64,000 bases of DNA from Ureibacillus manganicus DSM 26584 (lineage in GTDB: Bacteria > Bacillota > Bacilli > Bacillales_A > Planococcaceae). Under the pieces are notes generated by a model. That model was not told the origin of the DNA and made no database searches. It saw only the letters and a list, made by a program, of their open reading frames with translations. Shown here piece after piece: positions 1-10,752 of this stretch (within the stretch, counting starts at the first letter, position 1; each line of letters begins with the position of its first letter). The stretch is from assembly GCF_000772945.1 (NCBI RefSeq), contig NZ_JPVN01000011.1:78071-142070 (forward strand). Reading direction: 5' to 3'. The translations under genes were made by a program, and so were the position numbers.

Positions 1-105
1 CATTGCAATCTCTTTATCTTTTGCCTGTTCTTGTAGAAGTTTTTTTACTTCTTCCAATTTTTGATCACTAACTACTTCTTTTGAACGTTCTGACTTGTCA
101 GCCAT
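1..105 (-). CDS. rpoD: RNA polymerase primary sigma factor, N-terminal fragment
   Basis: Only the first 35 codons are inside the window; the gene runs off the left edge. The visible protein starts MADKSERSKEVV and is charged and helical, like the N-terminus of the housekeeping sigma factor SigA/RpoD. A strong Shine-Dalgarno (GGAGGAAGG) lies just upstream of the ATG. Its position immediately downstream of dnaG on the same strand matches the conserved dnaG-rpoD macromolecular synthesis operon. The identification rests on context and the first residues; no sigma domain is visible here. Confidence 0.85.
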   Translation of the reverse strand, partial: MADKSERSKEVVSDQKLEEVKKLLQEQAKDKEIAM

Positions 106-137
106 AAACCTTCCTCCTTCTAACCAACCGTATCAAG

Positions 138-1958
138 TTAAATAGCCGATAATGATTTTCGCAAATTTATAATTTGTTGCGCAATTTCAAGCGCTCGTTT
201 ATGCTCATGCATTTTCTCTGCTTCTTTAAAATCATGAGTTAACTTATTTATTTCAGTTTCTATGCCATATTTTTCTAAATGTTTAATGCAATCTGCAATT
301 TCTGCTTCCATATGTTCAGGATCTCTTTCTGAAAGGGCAGCTTCCATTACAATTTTTCTTAATACACTATCATCTAGAATTTCTAAAAATCTTTGATAAT
401 CTGCTGTTTCATGTTCTTCATAAAATCCAATTAATCGAACAAAAACGGCTGCATATTCATCATGAACAAAGGGCTGTGGATTTGTACTATTCAAAATTCG
501 ATCAACAACATCAGCGTTATATAACATATGCGAAAGAAGTAGTCTTTCTGCCCTATCTGTTGCTGTCAACTTCTTTTTTTGTTTAATAACAGTATCAACA
601 GTTTGTCCATCTTTTTGATAATTACGTTTTATTATTTTTGCTTGTTCTGCATCTAATTTACGATATTGCGTATAAATTGCATCTTCAGAAATATTTGTTT
701 CACTTGCTAGCTGTTTTATATATAAGTCTCTTTCAACCGGTGATTTTCCAACAAGTTCTTCGAGAACTTCTTGAATATACTGTAAAATGTCATTCTCGAA
801 TTGAAAATTTTTATTGCGTCTAGCATGCATCATACTAAATGCGATATAACTTTGGGGCTTGTCCAAAATCTTTTTATAAGAATCAGGACCATATTTTCGA
901 ATATACTCATCTGGATCAAGTCGATCAGGCAGTACAGCAACTTCTACTTTTAGTTTTTCAGCTTGTAACAACTCCGCGGCACGTTTTGCTCCTTCTTGAC
1001 CAGCATTATCACCGTCATAACAGATAATCACTTTTTCAACTAAGCGCTTGAGCTTTGTGATATGCTGTGGTGTTAAGGATGTCCCCATGGTGGCGACAGC
1101 ATTGAATATGCCTGCTTGATTTGTAGCTAATACATCCATAAAGCCTTCCATAAGAATAACTTGACCTGTTTTTCGAATAGTTCCCCTCGCCTTATCTAAA
1201 TTGAATAAGACTTGGCTTTTATGAAAAATTGGTGATTCAGGACTATTTAAATATTTTGCATCATTTCCTGTTTGATGAAGTATTCGTCCTGAAAACGCAA
1301 TTATCTTTCCAAATTCGTCCCTAATAGGAAACATAACTCTTGAACGGAAACGGTCAAAATAAGATTGTTCGTTCTCTCTTTTGATGATTAATCCACTTTC
1401 AGTCATTTCATCCAAATCGTAACCTTCTCTTTGTAACAAAATCGAAAGTGTATCCCATGAGGATAAAGACCAACCTATACCATTCGTTTCGATATCTTCC
1501 TTCGTAAATCCTCTTTTTAGAAGATAATTTAATGCTTCTTCGCCTTCTTCGGTATTCATCAATAAATGATGATAAAATTCAGCAGCAAATTCATGGGCAT
1601 TCAACATATTTTCATCTGACTTTGAATAATTTCCTGCACTTTTTTGCATACTGTCTTTTTGTATATCAATATGGATTCCCAAAGAAGTACCTAGTTTAGC
1701 AACAGCATTAACAAAAGGAATATTTTCTATATCCATGATAAAAGTAAAAGCATTCCCACCTGCACCACATCCAAAGCAATGGAAAATCTGCTTTTCTTGA
1801 GATACTGAAAATGAGGGTGTATTTTCACCATGAAATGGACATAATCCAAACCAGTTACGTCCTCTTTTTGTTAACTGAACATATTCACTGATAACATCGA
1901 CTATATCTGATTGAGATCTAATCTGTTCAATCAGTTCTTCAGGAATCTTACCAGTCAT
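138..1958 (-). CDS. dnaG: DNA primase
   Basis: Makes the RNA primers for lagging-strand synthesis at the replication fork, working with the replicative helicase. The 606-residue product has the usual family length. It carries the N-terminal CHC2 zinc finger (C40, H43, C61, C64), a central TOPRIM domain with the MEGFMDV glutamate and the CYDGDNAG acidic motif, and a C-terminal helicase-interacting region rich in charged helices. It is 32 bp from rpoD, so the two are co-transcribed. A homologue of yqxD, which follows dnaG upstream-side in B. subtilis, is not present between dnaG and ppsR. Confidence 0.97.
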   Translation of the reverse strand: MTGKIPEELIEQIRSQSDIVDVISEYVQLTKRGRNWFGLCPFHGENTPSFSVSQEKQIFHCFGCGAGGNAFTFIMDIENIPFVNAVAKLGTSLGIHIDIQKDSMQKSAGNYSKSDENMLNAHEFAAEFYHHLLMNTEEGEEALNYLLKRGFTKEDIETNGIGWSLSSWDTLSILLQREGYDLDEMTESGLIIKRENEQSYFDRFRSRVMFPIRDEFGKIIAFSGRILHQTGNDAKYLNSPESPIFHKSQVLFNLDKARGTIRKTGQVILMEGFMDVLATNQAGIFNAVATMGTSLTPQHITKLKRLVEKVIICYDGDNAGQEGAKRAAELLQAEKLKVEVAVLPDRLDPDEYIRKYGPDSYKKILDKPQSYIAFSMMHARRNKNFQFENDILQYIQEVLEELVGKSPVERDLYIKQLASETNISEDAIYTQYRKLDAEQAKIIKRNYQKDGQTVDTVIKQKKKLTATDRAERLLLSHMLYNADVVDRILNSTNPQPFVHDEYAAVFVRLIGFYEEHETADYQRFLEILDDSVLRKIVMEAALSERDPEHMEAEIADCIKHLEKYGIETEINKLTHDFKEAEKMHEHKRALEIAQQIINLRKSLSAI

Positions 1959-2137
1959 TGCATCACCATCTTAAGTTAACTTATTACACAATTCGGGATA
2001 AATTTTAAAAATCCTTTATTATACGACAAAAAATTTAAAATTCAAATAAAAAATATACTCAATTATATTTTTACCACAATTTTATTATTATAAAACAAAT
2101 TCTTTTAAAAATCCACTGTTTTTTTAAAAAAACTAAT

Positions 2138-2171
2138 AAAAACCTCCTCTAATGGGTCTTAGAGGTGGTTT
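2138..2171 (-). terminator. Intrinsic terminator of ppsR
   Basis: Just after the ppsR stop, minus-strand RNA can form a 12-bp hairpin (AACCACCTCTAA with TTAGAGGAGGTT, loop GACCCA) followed by a run of T. Confidence 0.85.
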
Positions 2172-2176
2172 AGTGA

Positions 2177-2989
2177 CTATCTACCTTGTTCTATTTTATG
2201 AATAATTACATTTGCCGTTTCTTCGACAGCTTTATTTGTGACATCGACAATTTCACAACCAATTTTTTCAACGACTTTATAAAAATGCTTTAGCTCATCT
2301 TCTATCCTTGCATGTCTTGCATAGTTAGCATCATCACTTAAGCCTAATGCCTTTAGTCTTTCTCTACGAATAATATTTAACTTTTCCGGTGAGATCACTA
2401 AGCCAAAACATTTTTTTGGATCTACGAGATATAATTCTTCTGGAGGATCGATTTCTGGAACTAAAGGTACATTCGCAACTTTTAAACGTTTATGTGCCAA
2501 ATATTGTGATAATGGTGTTTTCGAAGTTCTAGAGACTCCAATTAATACAACGTCAGCTAGTAGTAAACCTCTAGGATCACGTCCATCATCATATTTTACC
2601 GCAAATTCTACTGCTTCTATTTTCCTAAAATAATCTTCATCTAGTTTATGAACAAGACCAGGTTCCTCTAATGGTTTCTGATTCGTTTCTGATTCGAACA
2701 TCGCAATCATTGGACCTAATAAATCAAACGATTTTACACCTTTTTGGTTGCAAACTTCAATCATATTCTTGCGCATAGATTCTTCTACTAATGTAAATAC
2801 AATGATTGCATCTTGAGCTTTTGCAATTTCAACGATATTTTGAATATGATCTTTGTTCGTAATATGAGGAAATTTCCGAATGATTGTATGATCGAAATTT
2901 GGACGAAATTGAGTAGCAACAGCTTTTACTACCTGTTCACCAGTCTCACCAACGGAATCTGATACAACGTACACTTGTAATTTTTTCAA
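2177..2989 (-). CDS. ppsR: Pyruvate, phosphate dikinase regulatory protein (PpsR/YqfL family)
   Basis: Bifunctional kinase/pyrophosphorylase of the DUF299 family, which switches pyruvate phosphate dikinase or PEP synthase off by phosphorylating it and on by phosphorolysis. The 270-residue protein has the family's N-terminal [11 protein letters not shown] start and the P-loop-like [12 protein letters not shown] around residue 152. It sits 11 bp after ccpN, which represses gluconeogenesis; in B. subtilis the same pair acts together in glycolysis/gluconeogenesis control. The target dikinase is not in this window, so the exact substrate enzyme is inferred. Confidence 0.93.
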   Translation of the reverse strand: MKKLQVYVVSDSVGETGEQVVKAVATQFRPNFDHTIIRKFPHITNKDHIQNIVEIAKAQDAIIVFTLVEESMRKNMIEVCNQKGVKSFDLLGPMIAMFESETNQKPLEEPGLVHKLDEDYFRKIEAVEFAVKYDDGRDPRGLLLADVVLIGVSRTSKTPLSQYLAHKRLKVANVPLVPEIDPPEELYLVDPKKCFGLVISPEKLNIIRRERLKALGLSDDANYARHARIEDELKHFYKVVEKIGCEIVDVTNKAVEETANVIIHKIEQGR

Positions 2990-3000
2990 AATAGCACTCC

Positions 3001-3639
3001 TTATAAATCATGCGTTTCAGCTAATGATATAAATGCTTTTGTAATATTCGTTTTTGTTATGCGCCCGACAATTTCAAATCCATCTTCTTTCTCGTTAACT
3101 ACTGGAAGAGAATCTACTTGTCTTTCAATAAGTTTCTTGGCTGCTACGATAAGAGAATCTGTTTTTTTACAAAAAACAATATTCGGCATTCGAGTCATGA
3201 TAATATGCACAGGGATCTGATTTAAATTTTGAGTACCAATACTAGTTCTTAATAGGTCTTTTCTAGACAAAACACCTTGTAAAAATGATCTATGATCTAC
3301 AACAAATAAAGTTCCTACATCTTCTAAAAACATGTGAACTATTGCATCGTATACCATCATGTTTTCAGAAACTACAACAGGAACTGATTGAAAATCCTTA
3401 ACTTTTAAATTCATCATAGATTCTGTAACGCTTGCCATTGTTTTTTTACCCGAATAAAAATACCCTACACGTGGTCTTGCATCTAAAAAACCAGCCATAG
3501 TTAAAATTGCTAAATCCGGTCTTAATGTTGCTCGTGTCAAATTGAGACGTTCTGCAATTTGCTCACCGGTAATAGGACCATTTTCTTTTACAATCTGCAG
3601 AATCGTGTCCTGACGTTTATTGAGTTCTATTGGACTCAC
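3001..3639 (-). CDS. ccpN: Transcriptional repressor CcpN, HTH plus two CBS domains
   Basis: Repressor of gluconeogenic genes (gapB, pckA in B. subtilis), sensing ATP/ADP through its CBS pair. An N-terminal DeoR-like winged helix ([20 protein letters not shown], residues about 22-41) is followed by two CBS domains. I start at a GTG, giving 212 residues ([10 protein letters not shown]...), because it matches the length and start of the B. subtilis protein and has GAGGCGG just upstream. A TTG three codons earlier has no ribosome site. First gene of the ccpN-ppsR unit. Confidence 0.93.
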   Translation of the reverse strand: MSPIELNKRQDTILQIVKENGPITGEQIAERLNLTRATLRPDLAILTMAGFLDARPRVGYFYSGKKTMASVTESMMNLKVKDFQSVPVVVSENMMVYDAIVHMFLEDVGTLFVVDHRSFLQGVLSRKDLLRTSIGTQNLNQIPVHIIMTRMPNIVFCKKTDSLIVAAKKLIERQVDSLPVVNEKEDGFEIVGRITKTNITKAFISLAETHDL

Positions 3640-3673
3640 CCGCCTCAAATAGTGTTATACTTATTACCTGAAT

Positions 3674-3703
3674 ATTATATACTATATTCTATTGAATTGC
3701 TAA
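3674..3703 (-). promoter_or_regulatory. Predicted sigma-A promoter of ccpN
   Basis: On the minus strand a consensus -10 (TATAAT, 3674-3679) lies 18 bp downstream of a moderate -35 (TTAGCA, 3698-3703). It reads toward ccpN and diverges from the glyS promoter. Confidence 0.5.
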
Positions 3704-3726
3704 GAAAAGTAGTACATGATACAATA

Positions 3727-3756
3727 TTGACACAGTTACGAATCTTAGCATAAACT
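3727..3756 (+). promoter_or_regulatory. Predicted sigma-A promoter of the glyS leader
   Basis: A perfect -35 TTGACA (3727-3732) is followed after 18 bp by a weaker -10 TAAACT (3751-3756). Transcription would start near 3763 and run into the T-box leader. Confidence 0.5.
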
Positions 3757-3762
3757 AAGGGT

Positions 3763-4216
3763 AAACTTAATATTGAGGCAATGATAGGACAATAAGTATC
3801 TTTTCCACATTAGCGAGTAGGGTTTGGTGAAAGCCTACACGAAAAGAGAAACGGCCCCCTTGAGCCAACTATTCTAAAAGAGGATTGTTCAATAAGACGA
3901 CGTTTGCAATTTCGAATGCGAACGCTTGATTTCAGACCGGTGAGGCCTAAAGATAAGCGTTTGTCATTCTAGGAACGAGGAACAAATCAACCGCAGTGAA
4001 CATTATAGATGTTCACGGACTAAGAGCGCCACGTCCTGTGGCAACGTCCGTGTGACAAACATCCTGTTTGCCTCATGAGGATTGATTTGTGACGAGTGAC
4101 AACGAATGCGAACGCTTGACTTCAGCCGAACAATCAATCAGGGTGGAACCGCGGGTAAAGCACTCGTCCCTGGGCATAAATCTATTGTGCCCGGAGACGG
4201 GTGCTTTTATTTCATT
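3763..4216 (+). ncRNA. Glycine T-box riboswitch of glyS
   Basis: Senses uncharged tRNA-Gly and allows read-through into glyS. Visible parts are a Stem I region at about 3785-3890 with a candidate GGC specifier at 3853-3855, a stem closing GATTGTTC (3893-3900) with GAACAATC (4128-4135), the T-box core AGGGTGGAACCGCGG (4140-4154), and a terminator hairpin (4160-4175 pairing with 4189-4204) ending in a T-rich run. The stretch between 3901 and 4127 is far longer than in the compact glyQS T-box of B. subtilis because of an inserted structured element described separately. Specifier assignment is tentative; the T-box core is unambiguous. Confidence 0.93.
3913..4125 (+). repeat. Structured insertion in the T-box leader, flanked by 23-bp direct repeats
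   Basis: Two 23-bp copies beginning CGAATGCGAACGCTTGA (3913-3935 and 4103-4125, one mismatch) flank 167 bp. Inside, ACAAATCAA (3982-3990) can pair with TTGATTTGT (4082-4090), enclosing three hairpins: GTGAACAT/ATGTTCAC (3996-4016), CGGAC/GTCCG with inner GCCAC/GTGGC (4016-4050), and CAAACA/TGTTTG (4056-4070). The result resembles a cloverleaf. It has no coding potential that I trust. It could be an inserted palindromic repeat element or an expanded leader domain. Confidence 0.75.
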
Positions 4217-4233
4217 TTATAGGAGGAATAATC

Positions 4234-5622
4234 ATGACAAACAAATCAATGGAAACAATCGTAGCTTTGGCAAAACATCGCGGTTTTGTATTTCCTGGCT
4301 CTGAAATTTACGGAGGCTTAGCAAATACTTGGGATTACGGTCCACTTGGAGTAGAACTTAAAAACAACGTTAAACGCGCTTGGTGGCAAAAATTCGTTCA
4401 AGAATCACAGCACAACGTAGGTTTAGATGCGGCAATCCTTATGAACCCACGCGCTTGGGTGGCATCTGGTCACGTAGGCAACTTCAATGACCCTATGATT
4501 GACTGTAAATCATGTAAAGCAAGACACCGCGCTGACAAATTAATCGAAGAAGCATCAATTGCAAAAACAGGCAATGAAATCGTTGTAGACGGTATGAGCT
4601 TTGACCAAATGAAAGCGAAAATGGAAGAATTAGAGGTTGTTTGTCCAGACTGTGGTAAGAATGACTTTACAGATATTCGCCAATTTAACTTAATGTTTAA
4701 AACGTTCCAAGGTGTTACAGAATCTTCAACGAACGAAATTTATTTACGTCCTGAGACGGCTCAAGGTATCTTTGTAAACTTCAAAAACGTTCAACGTTCT
4801 ATGCGTAAAAGAATTCCATTTGGTATTGCTCAAATCGGTAAATCATTCCGTAACGAAATTACACCAGGTAACTTTACGTTCCGTACACGTGAATTCGAAC
4901 AAATGGAGCTTGAATTCTTCTGTAAACCTGGTGAAGATTTAGAGTGGCAACAATATTGGAAAGAATTCTGTAAAAACTGGTTACTAAACTTAGGTATAAA
5001 AGAAGATAGCATTCGCCTTCGCGATCACGGTGAAGATGAATTATCACACTATTCAAATGCAACAACTGATATCGAATACCGCTTCCCATTCGGTTGGGGT
5101 GAATTATGGGGTATTGCAGACCGTACAGACTACGATCTAAAACAACATATGGAACATTCCGGGGAAGATTTCACATATATCGATACTGTAACGAATGAAC
5201 GTTATGTGCCATACTGTATCGAACCTTCAGTTGGTGCAGATCGTGTTACATTAGCATTTTTAGTAGACGCATATGATGAGGAAGAACTTGAAGGTGGCGA
5301 TGTACGTACAGTTCTACGCTTCCACCCAGCTTTAGCGCCATTTAAAGCAGCCGTTTTACCTTTATCAAAAAAACTTGCTGATGAAGCATCTGACGTTTGG
5401 GCTGAACTTCGTAAAGCATTCCCAGTTGATTATGATGAATCACAATCTATCGGTAAACGTTACCGTCGTCAAGACGAAATTGGTACTCCTTTCTGTATCA
5501 CGTACGATTTCGATTCAAAAGAAGACGGTCAAGTTACTGTACGTCACCGCGATTCTATGGACCAAGTTCGTATGCCAATCGCAGACGTGAAAGCGTATAT
5601 TGAAAAGCATTTACAATTCTAA
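4234..5622 (+). CDS. glyS: Glycyl-tRNA synthetase, single-chain alpha2 type
   Basis: Charges tRNA-Gly; class II synthetase. The 462-residue protein is the one-chain form found in many Firmicutes such as B. cereus and Staphylococcus, not the alpha2beta2 GlyQ/GlyS pair of B. subtilis. Class II motif 2 (FRNEITP) and motif 3 (EPSVGADR) are present, with an inserted zinc-binding type pair CKSC and CPDC around residues 90-145. The ATG at 4234 follows AGGAGGA; the reading frame is open further upstream but that part lies in the T-box terminator. Expression is controlled by the T-box leader directly upstream. Confidence 0.97.
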   Translation: MTNKSMETIVALAKHRGFVFPGSEIYGGLANTWDYGPLGVELKNNVKRAWWQKFVQESQHNVGLDAAILMNPRAWVASGHVGNFNDPMIDCKSCKARHRADKLIEEASIAKTGNEIVVDGMSFDQMKAKMEELEVVCPDCGKNDFTDIRQFNLMFKTFQGVTESSTNEIYLRPETAQGIFVNFKNVQRSMRKRIPFGIAQIGKSFRNEITPGNFTFRTREFEQMELEFFCKPGEDLEWQQYWKEFCKNWLLNLGIKEDSIRLRDHGEDELSHYSNATTDIEYRFPFGWGELWGIADRTDYDLKQHMEHSGEDFTYIDTVTNERYVPYCIEPSVGADRVTLAFLVDAYDEEELEGGDVRTVLRFHPALAPFKAAVLPLSKKLADEASDVWAELRKAFPVDYDESQSIGKRYRRQDEIGTPFCITYDFDSKEDGQVTVRHRDSMDQVRMPIADVKAYIEKHLQF

Positions 5623-5630
5623 TACATTTA

Positions 5631-5667
5631 GGAGCATTTTTCGCTAAAGCGAGAAATGCTCCTTTTT
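5631..5667 (+). terminator. Terminator of glyS
   Basis: GGAGCATTT...GCGA type hairpin (5631-5644 with 5649-5662, small loop TAAA) followed by five T, eight bases after the stop codon. Confidence 0.9.
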
Positions 5668-5791
5668 AAATTACCTACTACATTCCTAACAATAAAATCG
5701 CATTTTCAGAAATTTCAATTTTTTAATGAATAGTTTTTTCCAATTAGGTATATTAGTGGAAAGGGGATTTTTCATACTAGGGGGAAGTAGG

Positions 5792-6271
5792 ATGTTCTTT
5801 CAAGCAATATTAAAAAAGCAAATAGAAAATGATACGAAAAAAGATTTATATGAACAGTTACAATTTACTGTAGTAACACTATTAAATCGTGAATTACCAA
5901 CACATTATCAAGGGAATCATATACTCTACACAGCTAATTTAAGATTAGCCGAACTAAAAGAATTAGCCCTATACCATCGAAAAAAAATTGATATGTACAC
6001 GGAGGTGGGTCAATTTCATAACGAAGCATATGAAATGACCATTAAACTAGCAAACCAACTTGAGTTAACAATTGATTCTTATATTGCTTTACACATTGAT
6101 TCCGACCGAGATCGTATCAATCGTCGCTTAGGCTTTATGAAAGATAAAATAGAAACGGTTTACGAAGAATTTATAGAGTTTAATAAACAAAAAGTACTTC
6201 CTAAGTTACAAGAATCATATTGGAGTGCTTTAAAAAAAGATTTAATGCCAATATTAGCAGAATTAAGATAG
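5792..6271 (+). CDS. Hypothetical protein, all-helical
   Basis: I do not recognise this 159-residue protein. It starts MFFQAILKKQIEN at an ATG preceded by GGGGGAAG; the frame is open 66 bp further up but without a ribosome site. The sequence is charged, predicted helical, with no membrane segment, cysteine cluster or enzyme motif. It lies alone between the glyS terminator and the convergent recO, sharing a bidirectional terminator with recO. Codon use looks like its neighbours. No function can be assigned. Confidence 0.8.
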   Translation: MFFQAILKKQIENDTKKDLYEQLQFTVVTLLNRELPTHYQGNHILYTANLRLAELKELALYHRKKIDMYTEVGQFHNEAYEMTIKLANQLELTIDSYIALHIDSDRDRINRRLGFMKDKIETVYEEFIEFNKQKVLPKLQESYWSALKKDLMPILAELR

Positions 6272-6302
6272 GAGGATAGCTATTTGCTGTCCTCCTCTTT
6301 TT
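6267..6302. terminator. Bidirectional terminator between the hypothetical gene and recO
   Basis: AGGAGGATAG pairs with CTGTCCTCCT around 6269-6296, followed by CTTTTT on the plus strand. It overlaps the stop codon and last codons of recO, so it serves chiefly the plus-strand gene. Confidence 0.7.
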
Positions 6303-7074
6303 CGTTCGCATCAGAACTCCTCGGTAAAAGCTCTGGCGTTCGTTCTAACTGTTCGATAAATGTTCTAGATTTCAATCGAATGCCTGTTTGTTCTTCATAG
6401 ATAGTTGTTACTATTTTTTTAATAAACCTTTTTGTTTCACGTTTTAATTCAATTTTCCCCAATTGTTCAATAGGTACCATATAAAACATACGAATTAATT
6501 TCAATTGTGTTGGTGTTAAGCGAATAATATATGGATCAAGATGGAAACAACGATGGCATAAAAAGCCACCTTGCGTAAATGAAAAAGCAAACTCTCCATC
6601 TATTGCGCCGCAAGAAGCGCATGCATGTAAAATGGGTTGAACCCCGGTATAGGGTAGCATTTTCCAATCCACAAATAATGTAATAGCCTCAGGATCATAC
6701 CCTTCTTCTATTGCATTTAAAGCTTGTTGTAACACGTCAAAAGCATACGGTTCCGATTTACCTTCTTCTACTAGTCGGTCGACAATTTCAACGATATAAC
6801 TTGCATACGCAGTTAATGTAATGTCCGTTAAAATATGTCGCATTGAATTCAAATGTTCCCCCTGTTGAAGTGTCCCCATTCCGCTCGTTCTCTGACAGAC
6901 AAACATTCCATGCATAAACGTTTGAGTAATACCCGCCAGTCTGCTTGTTGGTTTTTTTGCACCTCTTGCCATTACGGTTACTTTACCTGCTTCTCTTGTA
7001 AAAAGCGTAACAATTTTATTTGATTCTCCATAAGCTCTAGATTTTAATACGATGCCTTCCCATTTATGTAACAC
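6280..7074 (-). CDS. recO: DNA repair protein RecO
   Basis: Mediator of RecF-pathway recombination that helps RecA load on SSB-coated single-stranded DNA. The 264-residue protein has the N-terminal OB fold (GIVLKSRAYGESNKIVTLFT) and the central zinc site formed by CASC and CHRC around residues 150-178. The start is GTG with GAAGGAAG eight bases upstream, matching the MLxKxEGIVL start of homologues; an out-of-frame ATG two bases earlier is a decoy. Usually followed by era; here a nitronate monooxygenase separates them, and I see no yqzL. Confidence 0.95.
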   Translation of the reverse strand: MLHKWEGIVLKSRAYGESNKIVTLFTREAGKVTVMARGAKKPTSRLAGITQTFMHGMFVCQRTSGMGTLQQGEHLNSMRHILTDITLTAYASYIVEIVDRLVEEGKSEPYAFDVLQQALNAIEEGYDPEAITLFVDWKMLPYTGVQPILHACASCGAIDGEFAFSFTQGGFLCHRCFHLDPYIIRLTPTQLKLIRMFYMVPIEQLGKIELKRETKRFIKKIVTTIYEEQTGIRLKSRTFIEQLERTPELLPRSSDANEKEEDSK

Positions 7075-7146
7075 ATTGGCACTTCCTTCAATAATTCATT
7101 AACTTTATTATACATGAGATTCTAAAGAACTGGAGTAACTTCAAAA

Positions 7147-7300
7147 ATGCCGATACAAATTTTACTCTGTTCATATATAAACAACATTTCTTTCAACTAC
7201 CGAATTTTTCATACGATATATTTATTATTAAGTGCAAATTTCACATAACTTTTAATATGTCGTATGTCGTTTACAGTGACTTGAGAAATTTTTCTATAAA
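7147..7300. repeat. Intergenic palindromic repeat, copy A
   Basis: CATACGATATAT (7210-7221) and ATATGTCGTATG (7255-7266) form an inverted repeat around an AT-rich centre. The 60-bp core, and more loosely the flanks, match copy B at 55961-56110. The rest of this 258-bp gap upstream of recO shows no gene. Confidence 0.7.
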
Positions 7301-7325
7301 AAAGAACACCTACGAAACGTAGGCA
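7300..7325 (-). terminator. Terminator of the nitronate monooxygenase gene
   Basis: Minus-strand hairpin CCTACG/CGTAGG with a three-base loop followed by GTTCTTTTTT, immediately after the stop codon. Confidence 0.8.
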
Positions 7326-7332
7326 TCCCCCA

Positions 7333-8244
7333 TTAAACAACCGGAATCAATTTTGACTTAGCTTCTTCATATTCTTTCTTCAATTGACTCGCTACGTCCG
7401 ATACTTTATTGATTGACTTGATTGTCGTCACGCCATGACCTGCAGACCAAACGTCGCGCCACATTTTCACTTCACTCATGCTTGAGAAATCAATTGATTC
7501 TTCTTTTCGTTTTAAGTTCGTTGGATCCAAATTGTTTTTAAGTAAACTTGGGATTAGGAAATTCGCATGAACTCCACTAATAGCATCAGTATAAAGTACA
7601 TCTTCAATTGTTGTATCCACTAACATTTGTTTATAGTCTTCAAACGCAGCACTTTCTTCTGTTGCGATAAATTTTGTCCCCATATAAGCAAAGTCTGCGC
7701 CCATTATTTGTGCCGCTAATACATCTTTTCCGTGGGAAATTCCCCCTGCTAAAATTGTATAACCAGTCCAAAATTCACGAACCGAGTCTAAAAATCCAAA
7801 CGGATTTAGAGTCCCTGCATGTCCCCCTGCTCCAGCAGCAACTAATATTAATCCATCTACATTTGCTTCCGCTGCTTTCTTTGCATGTTTCACACTAGCT
7901 ACGTCTGAAAATACTAGTCCTCCATAACTATGCACCACTTCAGTTACCTTACCAGGATGGCCAAGTGATGCAATCACAATAGGTGGTTGATAAGTTTTAA
8001 TCAATTCTAAATCTACATCATGACGCTTGTTCGATTTATGAGCTATAAAATTCACAGCCCAAGGTTCTGTTGGTAACGCTTTTTTTAGTTCCTTTAACAT
8101 ATTTTCAGCATCTTCAGCAGTCCTTGCATTTAACATAGGAATGGAACCAACGAGCCCATGCTTGCATGAAGCAATAACCATTTCAACACTGGAGACTAAA
8201 AACATTGGTGCAACAATTACAGGTAATGATAATTTATCAAACAT
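7333..8244 (-). CDS. Nitronate monooxygenase / FabK-like FMN enzyme
   Basis: A 303-residue TIM-barrel flavoenzyme of the 2-nitropropane dioxygenase family, which oxidises alkyl nitronates; some relatives are enoyl-ACP reductases (FabK). Supporting motifs are the N-terminal LPVIVAPMFLVSS, the glycine-rich GAGGHAG around residue 138, AGGISHG and GADFAYMGTKFIATEES for FMN phosphate binding. It is monocistronic between its own terminator and the era terminator and sits inside the normally tight recO-era neighbourhood, so it looks like a lineage-specific insertion. Substrate is not inferable from sequence. Confidence 0.85.
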   Translation of the reverse strand: MFDKLSLPVIVAPMFLVSSVEMVIASCKHGLVGSIPMLNARTAEDAENMLKELKKALPTEPWAVNFIAHKSNKRHDVDLELIKTYQPPIVIASLGHPGKVTEVVHSYGGLVFSDVASVKHAKKAAEANVDGLILVAAGAGGHAGTLNPFGFLDSVREFWTGYTILAGGISHGKDVLAAQIMGADFAYMGTKFIATEESAAFEDYKQMLVDTTIEDVLYTDAISGVHANFLIPSLLKNNLDPTNLKRKEESIDFSSMSEVKMWRDVWSAGHGVTTIKSINKVSDVASQLKKEYEEAKSKLIPVV

Positions 8245-8553
8245 AACTATTCCCCCTTTTCCCCTTCTTCATTGTCATATATTCAACAAAGGCTACAAAT
8301 ATCCCTTTTGAGACTAAGATTTCTATAAAACAGCAATTTATCTTATATCTTCAAAAATTTCATATGGGTGATGAAGGACATTTGGGGGCAAATTCCTGTT
8401 CGAAATGTCGTTCATTAAGGCGACCAACGACTTATGAAAGCAAAATTCAACTTGAAGTGCCATTTCATACTAGAGATAATGCTATTTTTCCTTCGATAAG
8501 CATTCCCTAATATAAAAAACACCTACAGCATTCACTGTAAGTGTCCCTTAATG
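8245..8553. other. Intergenic region, 309 bp
   Basis: No gene seen. It holds an imperfect inverted repeat GACATTT/AAATGTC around 8369-8400, whose meaning is unclear, and the era terminator at its right end. Confidence 0.6.
8515..8547 (-). terminator. Terminator of the pgpH-ybeY-dgkA-cdd-era unit
   Basis: Minus-strand ACACTTACAG pairs with CTGTAGGTGT around a TGAATG loop, followed by six T, just beyond the era stop. Confidence 0.88.
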
Positions 8554-10253
<1,700 letters not shown>

Positions 10254-10257
10254 TTTA

Positions 10258-10728
10258 CTACCGACCTAAACCAAAAGATGATAATATTTCATCCTGTTTA
10301 CCGAACATTTCTTTTTCATCTTCATCAGTCATATGATCATAACCTAATAAGTGTAAAAAACCATGTACTGCTAAAAACCCAAGTTCTCTCTCAAAAGAAT
10401 GCCCGTATTCTTCGGCTTGTTCTTTTGTTCGATCGATAGAAATAATAATATCTCCTAAAACTCTCGGCATATCTTCCCCTAGAATTTCGATTTCTCCTTC
10501 ACCTAATTCCTCAAGTGCAAAGGAAATTACATCTGTTGGTTGATCTTTATCACGATAAGTGCGGTTGATTTCATGGATTGCCTCATTTTTTACAAAGGTA
10601 ATCGAGACTTCACTATCATCTTCAATGTTTTCTGCTTCTGCTGCATGTTGAAGTAATTTTTCAACTAGGGCAATATGATCTTCCTTTACTTCATTTGTTT
10701 CATCTAAAAAATCAATATTAATCGCCAT
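10258..10728 (-). CDS. ybeY: Endoribonuclease / rRNA maturation factor YbeY
   Basis: Zinc-dependent single-strand RNase involved in 16S rRNA 3'-end maturation and 70S quality control. The zinc site [11 protein letters not shown] near residue 125 is intact. I start at ATG (MAINIDFLD), giving 156 residues, because GGAGGA lies six bases upstream; the TTG four codons earlier is within that ribosome site. Close to pgpH (24 bp gap) and dgkA. Confidence 0.95.
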   Translation of the reverse strand: MAINIDFLDETNEVKEDHIALVEKLLQHAAEAENIEDDSEVSITFVKNEAIHEINRTYRDKDQPTDVISFALEELGEGEIEILGEDMPRVLGDIIISIDRTKEQAEEYGHSFERELGFLAVHGFLHLLGYDHMTDEDEKEMFGKQDEILSSFGLGR

Positions 10729-10752
10729 GATTTCCTCCAATTGTTCATGAAC

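Noticed and set aside
4089..4304. 71-residue open frame overlapping the glyS leader
   Set aside because: It runs through the T-box core and terminator and into glyS in another frame; the RNA structure explains the sequence.
8341..8480. Third copy of the palindromic repeat
   Set aside because: It has a similar layout with short GACATTT/AAATGTC and GTCGTT/AACGAC arms, but no convincing sequence match to copies A and B.
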